Made by a program: the position numbers and the translations under genes. From assembly GCA_046292465.1 (NCBI GenBank), contig JBKBRB010000015.1:1-60597 (forward strand): DNA of 60,597 nucleotides, read 5' to 3'. The notes below the pieces were generated by a model, which saw only the letters and a list, made by a program, of their open reading frames with translations, had not been told where the DNA came from and did not search any database. This DNA is from JANWWM01 sp046292465. GTDB taxonomy: Bacteria > Bacteroidota > Chlorobiia > Chlorobiales > Thermochlorobacteraceae. Positions 8,254 to 16,784 of the stretch are shown here, piece by piece. Numbering within the stretch: position 1 is the first letter of the stretch; each line of letters begins with the position of its first letter.

Positions 8254-9506
8254 TGAAACAGTGGCTTCAATCGCTTCGTGAGTCATATCTCGTTAAGCAA
8301 ACGCTCTTGCTTTACGGCTCGCAATTACTGATGACAGGCTTCGGCGTGCTGGCTTACATTCTAATGACGCGCCAAATGACCAAAGAAGCGTTCGGCGACC
8401 GAGAAGTCATCATGAAACTTGCCGTGTTTGCAAGCGGATTTTTTGAATTTGGAATCCTAACCGCCGGCGCAAGGCTTCTGGCAATTCAACCAAACAAGAC
8501 ACGCGAGCGAGAACTCTTTTCCCTGATGATGGCATGCTCATTAGTGCTTCTTGTTTTGTTTGCTCTCTTCTTGTTCGTTGCGAGTTTTTTTGTTGACTCA
8601 CTCTTTCAAACCAGCCAACCGATTGGCGGAACGCTTGCTCTCTTTGCGCTACCGCTCTCATTTCTGATTTTCAAAATCTACTTCCAACTGCTTTATCAAG
8701 GCACAAACGAGATGCTCAAACTCTCGTTCTACAACGCCGCAGTGCAAACGCTATTTCTCGCGCTCTTGGTCGGGCTTTGGTGGCAGAGCAACCTCACGAC
8801 ATTTTCCACGATTGCAGTGTATTCATGTTCATCGTGCGTAGTTGCGCTGTTTTTGATTGCAAAAGGCAAACCAAGCCTGACGGCACTAAATACATTCAAA
8901 GATGAATTATGGAAAGAAATCAAACAGTATGGGGCAAAGTTTTATGTTGGACGCACGCTCGCCGTTTTGACACAAAATTTGGATTCTATGCTCCTTGCTT
9001 CACTCTTCACGAGCGTCAATGTCGGCGTTTATGCTGTGATGGTTTTCTTCGTTTCGCCGATGCAGATGTTCTCCGATGCATACTTGGCGGTTCGGTTCAA
9101 AAAACTTTCTTCGTTGGAAGTGATTCCCGCATCGCTTATCAAAGCCAATGCTTTCGTACTCCTTGCGATTAGCGCGATGTATCTTGTAGTAGGGCAAGGG
9201 ATTTTTGAATGGGTTTTTCCAAAGTATCAAGAGCATACGTTTCTTCTCTATCCACTTCTTTTAGCGACGCTTCTCAACGGGCTTTCAAAGCCCTACAATT
9301 ATTTTTTCGCCGCAAAGGGCATGGGCGATGTGCTCTTGCGCGTGGCACTTGTGTTCGCGACTTCAAATCTCGTAATGAACTTTGTGCTCATTCCAAACTA
9401 CGCCGAAATGGGCGCGGCGATTGCCATGCTGATTTCAATGATTGTGCTGTGGGTACTTCAATTTTTTCTTTATCGCGCAAAAAGCAAAGAAGCAACCTCA
9501 AAGTGA
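8253..9506 (+). CDS. oligosaccharide flippase / Wzx-like polysaccharide translocase (MOP superfamily)
   Basis: 417 residues, almost entirely hydrophobic, with about 12 predicted transmembrane helices, starting LVKQTLLLYGSQLLMTGFGVLAYIL. The MTRQMTKEAFG segment after helix 1 is the usual Wzx/RfbX landmark (an ...ARxLxxxxFG-like motif). It would move the lipid-linked glycan built by the preceding genes across the inner membrane. It is last in the 764-9506 run, and a hairpin overlaps its stop codon. No polymerase (Wzy) or ligase gene is visible nearby. Confidence 0.87.
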   Translation: MKQWLQSLRESYLVKQTLLLYGSQLLMTGFGVLAYILMTRQMTKEAFGDREVIMKLAVFASGFFEFGILTAGARLLAIQPNKTRERELFSLMMACSLVLLVLFALFLFVASFFVDSLFQTSQPIGGTLALFALPLSFLIFKIYFQLLYQGTNEMLKLSFYNAAVQTLFLALLVGLWWQSNLTTFSTIAVYSCSSCVVALFLIAKGKPSLTALNTFKDELWKEIKQYGAKFYVGRTLAVLTQNLDSMLLASLFTSVNVGVYAVMVFFVSPMQMFSDAYLAVRFKKLSSLEVIPASLIKANAFVLLAISAMYLVVGQGIFEWVFPKYQEHTFLLYPLLLATLLNGLSKPYNYFFAAKGMGDVLLRVALVFATSNLVMNFVLIPNYAEMGAAIAMLISMIVLWVLQFFLYRAKSKEATSK

Positions 9507-9516
9507 GATTGCTTCT
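9488..9516. terminator. convergent-gene hairpin terminator
   Basis: AGAAGCAA (9488-9495) pairs with TTGCTTCT (9509-9516); inside, CTCA (9497-9500) pairs with TGAG (9504-9507). On the minus strand it is followed by TTTGCTTTTTG, and on the plus strand preceded by an A-run. It lies between the convergent flippase and aminotransferase genes and overlaps the flippase stop codon. It probably terminates the minus-strand gene and perhaps both. Confidence 0.55.
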
Positions 9517-9539
9517 CAAAAAAAGTCGAACAAGTGATG

Positions 9540-10958
9540 TTACAGAATGGCTTTAATAGCGTTGCGCACAAGAGCCATGCCGTCTTCTGCTTCGGCAAGC
9601 GAGAGCGTGAGCGGTGGGCGGAATCGGACAGTTCGTTCGCCACAGCCGAGCATCACCACGCCTTGCTTCATCACTTCGGAAATGAACTTGTTGCGAGTGG
9701 CTTTATCGGGCAAATCGAAGGCACACATCAAGCCTCTGCCGCGCGGATTAGAAACCGTGCCCTTGAACTCCTCGACAAGCAACTGAATTTTTGTGAGTAA
9801 AAACGCGCCAATGTTTTTGGCATTTGTCAGTAACTTATCTTGTTCGATAATCTCAATATATTTTTTCGAGCGAAGCATATCAACCAAATTGCCGCCCCAA
9901 GTCGAGTTGATTCGGCTTGGCACGTGGAAGACGTTGTCTTCAATTTCGTCGATGCGTGTTGTCGACATAAAGCCGCAGACTTGCGTTTTTTTGCCGAAAG
10001 CAATCATATCGGGCAAACAAAGTTCATCGCCGACGCAACGACCGAGCGATTTGCAGGTCGTATCGCCAACCGCACACGGGTTGCCGTTGTTCAGGACTTG
10101 TTCTGCCGCCCACATTGTGCCTGTCAGCCCCAAGCCTGTTTGCACTTCATCAAAAATCAGCATCGCGTCATTTTCAAGCGAAAGCAGGCGCAAGGCTTTG
10201 AGAAATTCCGGGCGGAAGTGATTGTCGCCGCCTTCCCCTTGAATTGGCTCAATCAAAATTGCCGCAATATCATCTTTGTTTTCGTAGAAGGCTTGCTTGA
10301 TTTCAGCGATGGCTTGGGCTTCAAGTTTTTCAACTTCGGCAAGGTGTTGCTCGTTGAGCGGGAAGGTAATTTTTGGGTTCGTAATTCGAGGCCAATTAAA
10401 TTTTGGAAAGAGGTCGGTTTTTGCCGGGTCGGTATTGGTCATAGAAAGCGTGTAGCCGCTTCGTCCGTGAAAGGCTTGTTTGAAGTGAATGACTTGATGA
10501 CCTTTCTCGGTTGTGTAGCCTTTCTTGAAATTTTTCTTGACCTTCCAATCGAAGGCGGCTTTGATAGCATTTTCAACGGCGAGCGCGCCGCCTGCAATCC
10601 AAAAGGTGTATTTCATCCCTTTCGGCATGGCAAGTTGGCGAAAGGTCTCGACGAACTCTGCCATTTCAACGGAATAAATGTCGGAGTTGGAAGGATTCAC
10701 AATCGCCGCATAAAGCAATTTGTCGAGAAAGGCTTTATCGTTCCAAATTGCAGGGTGATTTGCTCCGACAGGGGCAGAGGCAACGAATGTGAAAAAGTCT
10801 AATAATTTACGCTTGGAAACGGCATCGTAAAGATATGCGCCACTACTCTTGCGAAGGTCTAAAATCATATCCAACCCATCAACCATCATAGATTTGGAAA
10901 GGATTTGATGCACAAGTTCAGGGGCGATGTCTTTCGTGTAAAGTGTTGGTGAAGTCAT
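9540..10958 (-). CDS. lat: L-lysine 6-transaminase with a four-cysteine insert
   Basis: 472-residue class III PLP aminotransferase that moves the epsilon-amino group of lysine to 2-oxoglutarate, giving 2-aminoadipate semialdehyde. The SGAYLYDAVSKRKLLDFFTF, FHGRSGYTLSMTNT, FDEVQTGLGLTG (PLP Asp270), FGKKTQVCGF (PLP lysine at 323/324), SRINSTWGGNLVDM and RGRGLMCAFDLP segments match the Lat family closely. Between the PLP aspartate and lysine there is an insert of about two dozen residues with Cys295, Cys302, Cys308 and Cys314, absent from the mycobacterial enzyme as I recall it. It is a single gene between two plus-strand units. Confidence 0.9.
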   Translation of the reverse strand: MTSPTLYTKDIAPELVHQILSKSMMVDGLDMILDLRKSSGAYLYDAVSKRKLLDFFTFVASAPVGANHPAIWNDKAFLDKLLYAAIVNPSNSDIYSVEMAEFVETFRQLAMPKGMKYTFWIAGGALAVENAIKAAFDWKVKKNFKKGYTTEKGHQVIHFKQAFHGRSGYTLSMTNTDPAKTDLFPKFNWPRITNPKITFPLNEQHLAEVEKLEAQAIAEIKQAFYENKDDIAAILIEPIQGEGGDNHFRPEFLKALRLLSLENDAMLIFDEVQTGLGLTGTMWAAEQVLNNGNPCAVGDTTCKSLGRCVGDELCLPDMIAFGKKTQVCGFMSTTRIDEIEDNVFHVPSRINSTWGGNLVDMLRSKKYIEIIEQDKLLTNAKNIGAFLLTKIQLLVEEFKGTVSNPRGRGLMCAFDLPDKATRNKFISEVMKQGVVMLGCGERTVRFRPPLTLSLAEAEDGMALVRNAIKAIL

Positions 10959-11116
10959 CTGTCAAGTTCTGTTTAGCGTTGGCAAATGTTAAGACTGTTT
11001 TGAAGGAAACGCATGAACTGCGTGAGATTTGCAGTTGTATGCCAGTCGTTATTGGCTTAGCAAGTTAGAGATGTTTTCGCGCTTCACAAAGAAAAATCGT
11101 CATTTCAATTTGGAAA
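10959..11116. other. divergent promoter region
   Basis: 158 bases between the divergent lat and rnhB starts. It should carry both promoters, but I could not pick a confident -33/-7 pair. No coding frame or strong hairpin is evident. Confidence 0.4.
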
Positions 11117-11734
11117 ATGGAAACAGCGTTTGAACAGCCGTATTGGCGCGTCTATTCGCGCATTGCGGGCGTCGACGAAGTTGGACGCGGATGTTTGGCG
11201 GGTGCAGTCGTTGCCGCCGCAGTGGTGTTTGAGCGTGGCTACAAGCCGAAAGGCATTTTACAAAAGGTCAATGACTCCAAACAACTTGTGCCTGCCTTGC
11301 GCGAAGAACTCGCTGATGCGATTAAAGAAGCGGCACAATGTTACGCGATTGCCGAAGTCTCACCAAGCGAAATTGATAAACTCAACATCTTCAACGCCAC
11401 AATGCAAGCCATGAATCGAGCGGTAGAATCGCTTTCGCCTCTGCCCGATTTTCTTTTCATCGATGGCAACCACTTCAAGCCGGTGCTGCCGATTGCTTTT
11501 GAAACCGTCGTTAAAGGCGATTCAAAAGTGTTCTCAATCGCCGCCGCCTCAATTTTGGCGAAGGACTACCGCGATAAGTTAATGAAGTTGTTGGACGCCG
11601 ACTATCCGCAATACGGCTTCGCTAATCATGTCGGCTACGCCACGCGCGAACACATCGATGCCATCAAGCGATACGGACGATGCGCGATTCATCGCCAAAG
11701 TTTCAAACTCAAAGCCCTTTCAGAAGAAGGATAG
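11117..11734 (+). CDS. rnhB: ribonuclease HII
   Basis: 205-residue endonuclease that cuts RNA of RNA-DNA hybrids, removing misincorporated ribonucleotides and primer remnants. IAGVDEVGRGCLAGAVVAAAV (about 16-36) carries the Asp-Glu pair of the metal site, FLFIDGNHF the third Asp and SIAAASILAKDYRD the fourth-acid region; GYATREHIDAIKRYGRCAIHR is the usual C-terminal signature. Length is normal. The start METAFEQPYWRVYSRIAG fits relatives. Confidence 0.95.
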   Translation: METAFEQPYWRVYSRIAGVDEVGRGCLAGAVVAAAVVFERGYKPKGILQKVNDSKQLVPALREELADAIKEAAQCYAIAEVSPSEIDKLNIFNATMQAMNRAVESLSPLPDFLFIDGNHFKPVLPIAFETVVKGDSKVFSIAAASILAKDYRDKLMKLLDADYPQYGFANHVGYATREHIDAIKRYGRCAIHRQSFKLKALSEEG

Positions 11735-11849
11735 CCACCGTCGGGAATTATTTTTAGGCGTTCGAACATTTTTTAATTACATTTTTTGTTCGCGCGCCAC
11801 GCATGTTGCGGCGAAACACATTAACAAAATCAACAAAGGAAAGAACAAT

Positions 11850-14402
11850 ATGAAATCACAAGGAAACCTGTTTCTGCTCCTGTTTTTATTTCTGCCGCAA
11901 TTGTTCTTAACGCAAATGGCGTCGGCGCAAAGCGTGTTACAAGAATCTATCGGTGAAATTGAGCACGTCGAGTTTGTGCGCTTCATTGACGAAAATGGAA
12001 ATTCCTCGTGTCGCCAATTCACGCGCTCTGCGCAAGAAGCAAAAGCCCTTGAAGAAGCGAAAGCAAAAGTCGGAATGATTGTCTTGCAAAACACCATCGG
12101 AAGACGCACAGAAGGACAAGGGCTTGACATTATTTTGCGCGGCACGCCACAACTCTTGCAGTTTCCTGATGCGGTTGCCGCCTTCGAAGCCGCCGCCGAG
12201 CGATTAGAAAATTTCCTTGCCAATCCGATTACGGTAGTGATTGATGTCGACTACGGTCCAACACGGTTCGGCTCGCCTTGGGGTCCGGGCGTGTTAGGTT
12301 CAACGAGTTCGGCGGTGATATCGCTTTCAGGCTACACGGTGCGTCGCTTTGCTGATTCGCTCATTGCGCGTGCGCCGGGCTACGCGCCGATTTACAATGC
12401 CATTCCGCAACCTGTTCCGAACACCGCAGGCGCGGCAAACCCATTGCCCTCTGGCACAACGCCCAACCTTCAAGCCCTCGGCATTTTGAACGCTAACGGA
12501 AATCAACTAAGCACCGTGCCCAGCATTGGATTTAATTCCAATTTCCCATTCGACCTTGACCCAAGCAACGGTATTTCGCCCGGACAAACCGACTTCGATG
12601 CCGTTGCCGTTCACGAAATCGGTCATGCGTTAGGATTCGTCTCGGTCATTGGAGCAAACACGAACTTCATGCGCACGTGGGATTTCTTTCGATTCCGTCC
12701 CGGTGTGGTAACCGATTTGCAAACATTCAACACAGCGCAACGTGTCAACACGCCCGGACCAAGTCCAAACGGTGGCGACCAAGTTTTTTGGGACGGCACG
12801 CGCGAATGGGAAGTCTCCACCGCACGCGGCGACCGCACCGGCGGCGACGGTCAGCAAGCCTCGCACTGGCGCGACGACGCACAGCGCACCAACGTGCCGC
12901 TTCCCGAACGTAAAATCGGCATCATGGACCCGAACCTCGCCTCAGGTGTACGCGACACGCTCAAATTCGCCGACTGGAAAGCCCTTGGCATTATGGGCTG
13001 GCAAGTAACCAAAGTCGAAGAAGTCAAAAACGTGCGAGTAACAAGCGACTTCCAAACGCCAACGTCCGTTCAACTGCAATGGACAAATCCTGCCATCACT
13101 GTTGGCGGTGGCACAATTAGCAACCTTGAAATTTTGCTCTTCCGCAACAATCAACTTATTACAGCATTCTCAAATGCGCAACCAAATCAAACCATCACAT
13201 TTAGCGATACAGGGTTGACGCAGTATTCGACTGTGAATTACATCATCTATGCACACAACCCCGATTTAGAAGATTCAGGCTTCCCTGTTGCAAGAACGGT
13301 TACGGTCGGCGGCTCGCCCCGACCAGCCGCAGCACCAGCGATAGATGCACGAAGCAATGAAAGCACCGTTGTAGTGCGCCTCACTGCGCCAACCCTTCAC
13401 GACGACGGCACCACGCTCCACAATTTGAGCAGACTGCGTCTTTACCGTCTGACCCCACAGCCACAAAACTTGATTGTAGAACTGAATCTTTCAACAACGG
13501 ATACAGGGAGAAGTTTTACATTCACCGATACACCGCCTCGTCGCCCAGTTCCAAACTACAGCTACATTGCACAGTTTATTGGCGATGCACCACAAAATGT
13601 GAATGCCGTAGGTGAGCCGCGCTCTACGCCCGTTGTTCGTGGCGGCATCATTCGAAATGCGAACTACACCGAAACCTTTGAAACAAGTCGCCAAAGCGTC
13701 GTGGAAGATTTTGCGTGGGATAGCACGAATACGTTAGCCTATCAAAGCACTTGGTCGTTTGGCGCGCTGAACTACGGCGCAAACCTCGATGCCTCCGCCT
13801 ACATTCCGCAAACGCGACTGCTCAACGGCGGAGCGTTGCGCTTCTGGACGATTTGCCGTTCAGGCGCAGATGATTCAGGCGTGGTGGAAATTTCAAGGAA
13901 TCGCGGTGCAACATGGTCGCCTGTCTTAACCCTTTCGCGCAACACGCACCCCGAATGGACGGCGGGGCAAAATGTGTGGTTTGAAAAAATTATTCCGCTT
14001 TCCGCCTTCAATACCGACACGATTGTAACACGCTTCCGACTGCTAAGCGGCGCAACCGGAGGCGGATTCGGCTGGCTTATCGACGATATTTCGCTCACAC
14101 AAGGCACGCTCTCGACCAATGCAGAGCCGAATAAGCCCTATCAATTTGCGTTGGAACAAAACTATCCGAACCCGTTCAATCCAACAACCACGATTCAATA
14201 CGAACTTGCCACGCCAAGCGAAGTGAAGTTGCGCGTCTTTGATGTTTTGGGGCGCGAAGTCGCAACCCTTGTGAATGCACGTCAAAACGCAGGACGATAC
14301 CGCGCCGAGTTCAACGCAACCGCACTTTCAAGCGGCGTTTATTTCTACCGATTAGAAACGCAAGACTTTACGCAAACGAGAAAAATGTTTTTGGTGAAGT
14401 AA
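11850..14402 (+). CDS. T9SS-secreted zinc metalloprotease (NF038122-like)
   Basis: 850 residues from ATG 11850, chosen because it begins a clean signal peptide (MKSQGNLFLLLFLFLPQLF...ASAQ) after AAAGGAAAG; the frame is open from 11628 but that part is not signal-like. The catalytic domain has HEIGHALGF with zinc ligands His255 and His259 and general base Glu256. Two fibronectin III-like segments follow (about 393-480 and 495-600), then a beta-rich region and a type A T9SS sorting domain (about 771-850: NYPNPFNPTTTIQYEL, VFDVLGREVATLV, SSGVYFYRLET). Predicted to cross the outer membrane and act outside the cell or on its surface. The HExxHxxGF motif is followed by V-S rather than a clear third His/Asp. 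Confidence 0.85.
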   Translation: MKSQGNLFLLLFLFLPQLFLTQMASAQSVLQESIGEIEHVEFVRFIDENGNSSCRQFTRSAQEAKALEEAKAKVGMIVLQNTIGRRTEGQGLDIILRGTPQLLQFPDAVAAFEAAAERLENFLANPITVVIDVDYGPTRFGSPWGPGVLGSTSSAVISLSGYTVRRFADSLIARAPGYAPIYNAIPQPVPNTAGAANPLPSGTTPNLQALGILNANGNQLSTVPSIGFNSNFPFDLDPSNGISPGQTDFDAVAVHEIGHALGFVSVIGANTNFMRTWDFFRFRPGVVTDLQTFNTAQRVNTPGPSPNGGDQVFWDGTREWEVSTARGDRTGGDGQQASHWRDDAQRTNVPLPERKIGIMDPNLASGVRDTLKFADWKALGIMGWQVTKVEEVKNVRVTSDFQTPTSVQLQWTNPAITVGGGTISNLEILLFRNNQLITAFSNAQPNQTITFSDTGLTQYSTVNYIIYAHNPDLEDSGFPVARTVTVGGSPRPAAAPAIDARSNESTVVVRLTAPTLHDDGTTLHNLSRLRLYRLTPQPQNLIVELNLSTTDTGRSFTFTDTPPRRPVPNYSYIAQFIGDAPQNVNAVGEPRSTPVVRGGIIRNANYTETFETSRQSVVEDFAWDSTNTLAYQSTWSFGALNYGANLDASAYIPQTRLLNGGALRFWTICRSGADDSGVVEISRNRGATWSPVLTLSRNTHPEWTAGQNVWFEKIIPLSAFNTDTIVTRFRLLSGATGGGFGWLIDDISLTQGTLSTNAEPNKPYQFALEQNYPNPFNPTTTIQYELATPSEVKLRVFDVLGREVATLVNARQNAGRYRAEFNATALSSGVYFYRLETQDFTQTRKMFLVK

Positions 14403-14438
14403 ATTTAGCGGGGCGACTCCGAAATCGGCATAAAACAC

Positions 14439-14465
14439 AAACGGACGCTGTCAGAGCGTCCGTTT
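14439..14465. terminator. bidirectional intrinsic terminator
   Basis: Perfect 11-base-pair stem AAACGGACGCT (14439-14449) / AGCGTCCGTTT (14455-14465) with a GTCAG loop. A T-rich run follows on the plus strand and A-rich sequence precedes it (T-rich on the minus strand). It sits between the convergent metalloprotease and ferredoxin genes, so it can end both transcripts. Confidence 0.85.
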
Positions 14466-14486
14466 TGCTTTTCGCTTGATGTTGGC

Positions 14487-14807
14487 TTATCGCGCAAAGA
14501 AGGGCTTGTCGTAAAGTTCAAGCCGCTTTTCAGGCGTGAAGCGGAAGTCGAGTATATCACCTTCGGGGCGAACCTCGATGAGCGCGCCAGAAGGGCACGC
14601 ATCAGCATCAAAACAAAGTTGGCAAGAAATGCAGGCTTTTTGGTCGATATAGTATCGGAACCCGCCTTCTTGCACGTCGCCGTAAAGTTTCACGCCAATG
14701 GCGTTAACTTTGGGCGGACATTGGTCTAAACAGAATCCGCATGCGATGCACAAGTTCTCGATAATATCGTACTTGTTCTTCGCACGCTTTTTCACGGCTG
14801 CTGCCAT
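14487..14807 (-). CDS. 2[4Fe-4S] ferredoxin-like protein
   Basis: 106 residues from ATG 14807, chosen because a consensus GGAGGA sits 7 bases upstream; an in-frame ATG 23 codons earlier has no such site. Cluster 1 ligands lie in CIACGFCLDQCP (Cys20, 23, 26, 30). Cluster 2 is CISCQLCFDADACP (Cys59, 62, 65, 71) with five instead of three residues before the last cysteine. A lysine-rich N-terminus (AAAVKKRAKNKYD) and acidic C-terminus flank them. It probably carries electrons for an oxidoreductase; the partner is not in the window. It is transcribed divergently from mnmE. Confidence 0.88.
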   Translation of the reverse strand: MAAAVKKRAKNKYDIIENLCIACGFCLDQCPPKVNAIGVKLYGDVQEGGFRYYIDQKACISCQLCFDADACPSGALIEVRPEGDILDFRFTPEKRLELYDKPFFAR

Positions 14808-14812
14808 AGCAG

Positions 14813-14820
14813 TGTCCTCC
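14813..14820 (-). promoter_or_regulatory. strong Shine-Dalgarno for the ferredoxin gene
   Basis: GGAGGACA on the minus strand ends 5 bases before ATG 14807 and is the strongest ribosome binding site I noticed in the window. It decides the start of the ferredoxin and suggests high expression, in contrast to the weak sites before most other genes here. Confidence 0.7.
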
Positions 14821-14944
14821 GTTGTGGTTAGTGGTTGTAGAAAACTATTTTCATGATGAATATAAGGGCTTTTCAATACGTTCCGAAATTCTCTCGGGGC
14901 GGGCGAAGTCGCTATGGACGATTAAATCAGGTTTCAAATTCACA

Positions 14945-16336
14945 ATGAACATTCTTCAACAAGAGCCAATTGCCGCGATTGCAACCGCCGTGGGCGAAAG
15001 TGCTATTTCAATCGTGCGTATGAGTGGCAAGGGCGTGCTGGAAATTGCCGATAAAGTCTTCCGAAAGGCAGGCGATAAATCATTCTCGTTTCAAAGAGCC
15101 GACTCTCACACGGCGCATTACGGACGAATTATTAACGCCAACGGCGAAATGGTCGATGAAGTCATGGCAATCGTTTATAAGTCGCCGCGCTCTTTCACGA
15201 TGGAAGATTCGGTCGAGTTTAATTGTCATGGTGGCGTCATCGTAACGCAAACCGTTCTTGAAACCTTGCTCGAGGCGGGTTGCCGATTGGCAGAAGCAGG
15301 CGAATTTACGCGCCGCGCCTTTCTCAACGGACGAATAGACCTTATTCAAGCCGAAGCCATTGGCGAAATGATTCACGCCAAAACCAACGCCGCTTATCGC
15401 TCTGCGCTCTCTCACCTCAAAGGCGACCTTTCGAGAAAACTATCAACCCTGCGCGAAGACCTGCTCAATGCCTGCTCAATGCTCGAGCTCGAGCTCGACT
15501 TCGGCGAAGAAGATGTCGAGTTTCAAAGCCGCGACGACCTGAAAGCCAAAATGCGCGAACTAAAAAAAACGCTGACGGAACTTGCCGATTCGTTCAAATT
15601 CGGAAAACTCGTGCAAGAAGGCGTGCGAACCGCCATCGTTGGCAGACCAAACGCGGGCAAATCCACTTTGCTGAACGCACTGCTCGGAAAAGAACGCGCC
15701 ATTGTGAGCGACATTGCCGGCACCACGCGCGACTACATCGAGGAAAGTTTCGTCATCGACGGCGTCTTGTTCAAACTCATCGATACGGCTGGGCTTCGCA
15801 CAACGGGCGACCAAATCGAGAGCGAAGGCATTCGGCGTAGTTACGAAAAAATCGAAGAAGCCGACCTGATTCTCTATCTTCTCGACGCCTCAAAGCCTGT
15901 AGACCCTAATGAAATCAAGGAGATTCAGGTGCTCAAAGAAAAACAGTCGGAGGCGAAATTCTTGCTCGTGCTCAATAAGTGCGATAGAAAACCCGAAGCG
16001 GAAGTAACGATAAGAGATGCCGAAGCGGTGAAAATTTCAGCACTGACGCGCGAGGGAATTTCAGAGTTGAAAACAGCAATGAAGTCGCTTGCTGTCGGTG
16101 CAGAAAAACTTTCCGAAGGGAGCATCATGCTCACCAACCTTCGCCACTACGAGGCGATTCGCAACGCGCTTCAAAGTTTAGCAGAAGCCGAGGCGCAAGT
16201 GGCGCACCATGCGCCGACCGAACTTGTGGCGTCCGATTTGCGCAACGCGCTACATCATATCGGAACGATTACTGGAAAAGTCTCGACCGACGATATTCTC
16301 AACAACATTTTTGCCAAGTTTTGTATTGGGAAATGA
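14945..16336 (+). CDS. mnmE: tRNA uridine-5-carboxymethylaminomethyl(34) synthesis GTPase MnmE
   Basis: 463 residues from ATG 14945 (MNILQQEPIAAIATAVGESA), where homologues start; the frame is open upstream but unlike the family. The N-terminal formyl-THF-binding domain includes SIVRMSGKGV. The helical domain is followed by the G domain (from about 225) with G1 GRPNAGKST, G3 DTAGLR and G4 NKCD. The C-terminus ends CIGK, with the Cys that is essential in the family. With MnmG it modifies the wobble uridine of tRNAs. mnmG is not in the window. Confidence 0.95.
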   Translation: MNILQQEPIAAIATAVGESAISIVRMSGKGVLEIADKVFRKAGDKSFSFQRADSHTAHYGRIINANGEMVDEVMAIVYKSPRSFTMEDSVEFNCHGGVIVTQTVLETLLEAGCRLAEAGEFTRRAFLNGRIDLIQAEAIGEMIHAKTNAAYRSALSHLKGDLSRKLSTLREDLLNACSMLELELDFGEEDVEFQSRDDLKAKMRELKKTLTELADSFKFGKLVQEGVRTAIVGRPNAGKSTLLNALLGKERAIVSDIAGTTRDYIEESFVIDGVLFKLIDTAGLRTTGDQIESEGIRRSYEKIEEADLILYLLDASKPVDPNEIKEIQVLKEKQSEAKFLLVLNKCDRKPEAEVTIRDAEAVKISALTREGISELKTAMKSLAVGAEKLSEGSIMLTNLRHYEAIRNALQSLAEAEAQVAHHAPTELVASDLRNALHHIGTITGKVSTDDILNNIFAKFCIGK

Positions 16337-16429
16337 TGTGGCTGAAATACCCACAAAGAAGGTATTGACCTGAATTAAATCGTAAATTGCAATTCAGCAC
16401 CCCAAAAAACTCAAACCAAAGCGAACACC

Positions 16430-16720
16430 ATGCAAAGTGAAAATTCTCTTGAACTGATGACCATCGCCGAAGTGCTACTTGAAAAATGCGAAAGCCTTGC
16501 CTCAAAAGTGCGCGATGAAACCGCAACCGAAGCCGATAAACACAACCTTGCGTTCGCGCGCGAGGTGATTGCTTTGGCTAAAAATCGTGTGCATGTTTTG
16601 CAAAATGAAGAAGCGCGAAAGGAAGGTAAAGACATCTGGGTCGAGCGCACATCGGAGTCGCATAATCCGCACATTCGCTTGCACGGCGGCGTGCTCGAAG
16701 ATGACCCGCCAAAATCCTAA
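16430..16720 (+). CDS. hypothetical protein
   Basis: 96 residues, unrecognised. Highly charged and predicted mostly helical (LMTIAEVLLEKCESLASKVR, HNLAFAREVIALAKNRVHVL), with a C-terminal tail ending GGVLEDDPPKS. No membrane segment or catalytic motif. It lies 93 bases after mnmE and 64 before the sigma-factor gene, with composition like its neighbours, so it is probably a real gene. Confidence 0.6.
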   Translation: MQSENSLELMTIAEVLLEKCESLASKVRDETATEADKHNLAFAREVIALAKNRVHVLQNEEARKEGKDIWVERTSESHNPHIRLHGGVLEDDPPKS

Positions 16721-16784
16721 ATCCGATTAAACCTTCTTGAGTCTGAACTGTCTAACACAGTGTAAGGTGCGAAAACAGTGCTAA

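Noticed and set aside
9840..10802. Long (320-codon) plus-strand frame across the lysine aminotransferase
   Set aside because: It is antisense to a clear Lat gene and has no family-like motif; long shadow frames are common opposite conserved genes here.
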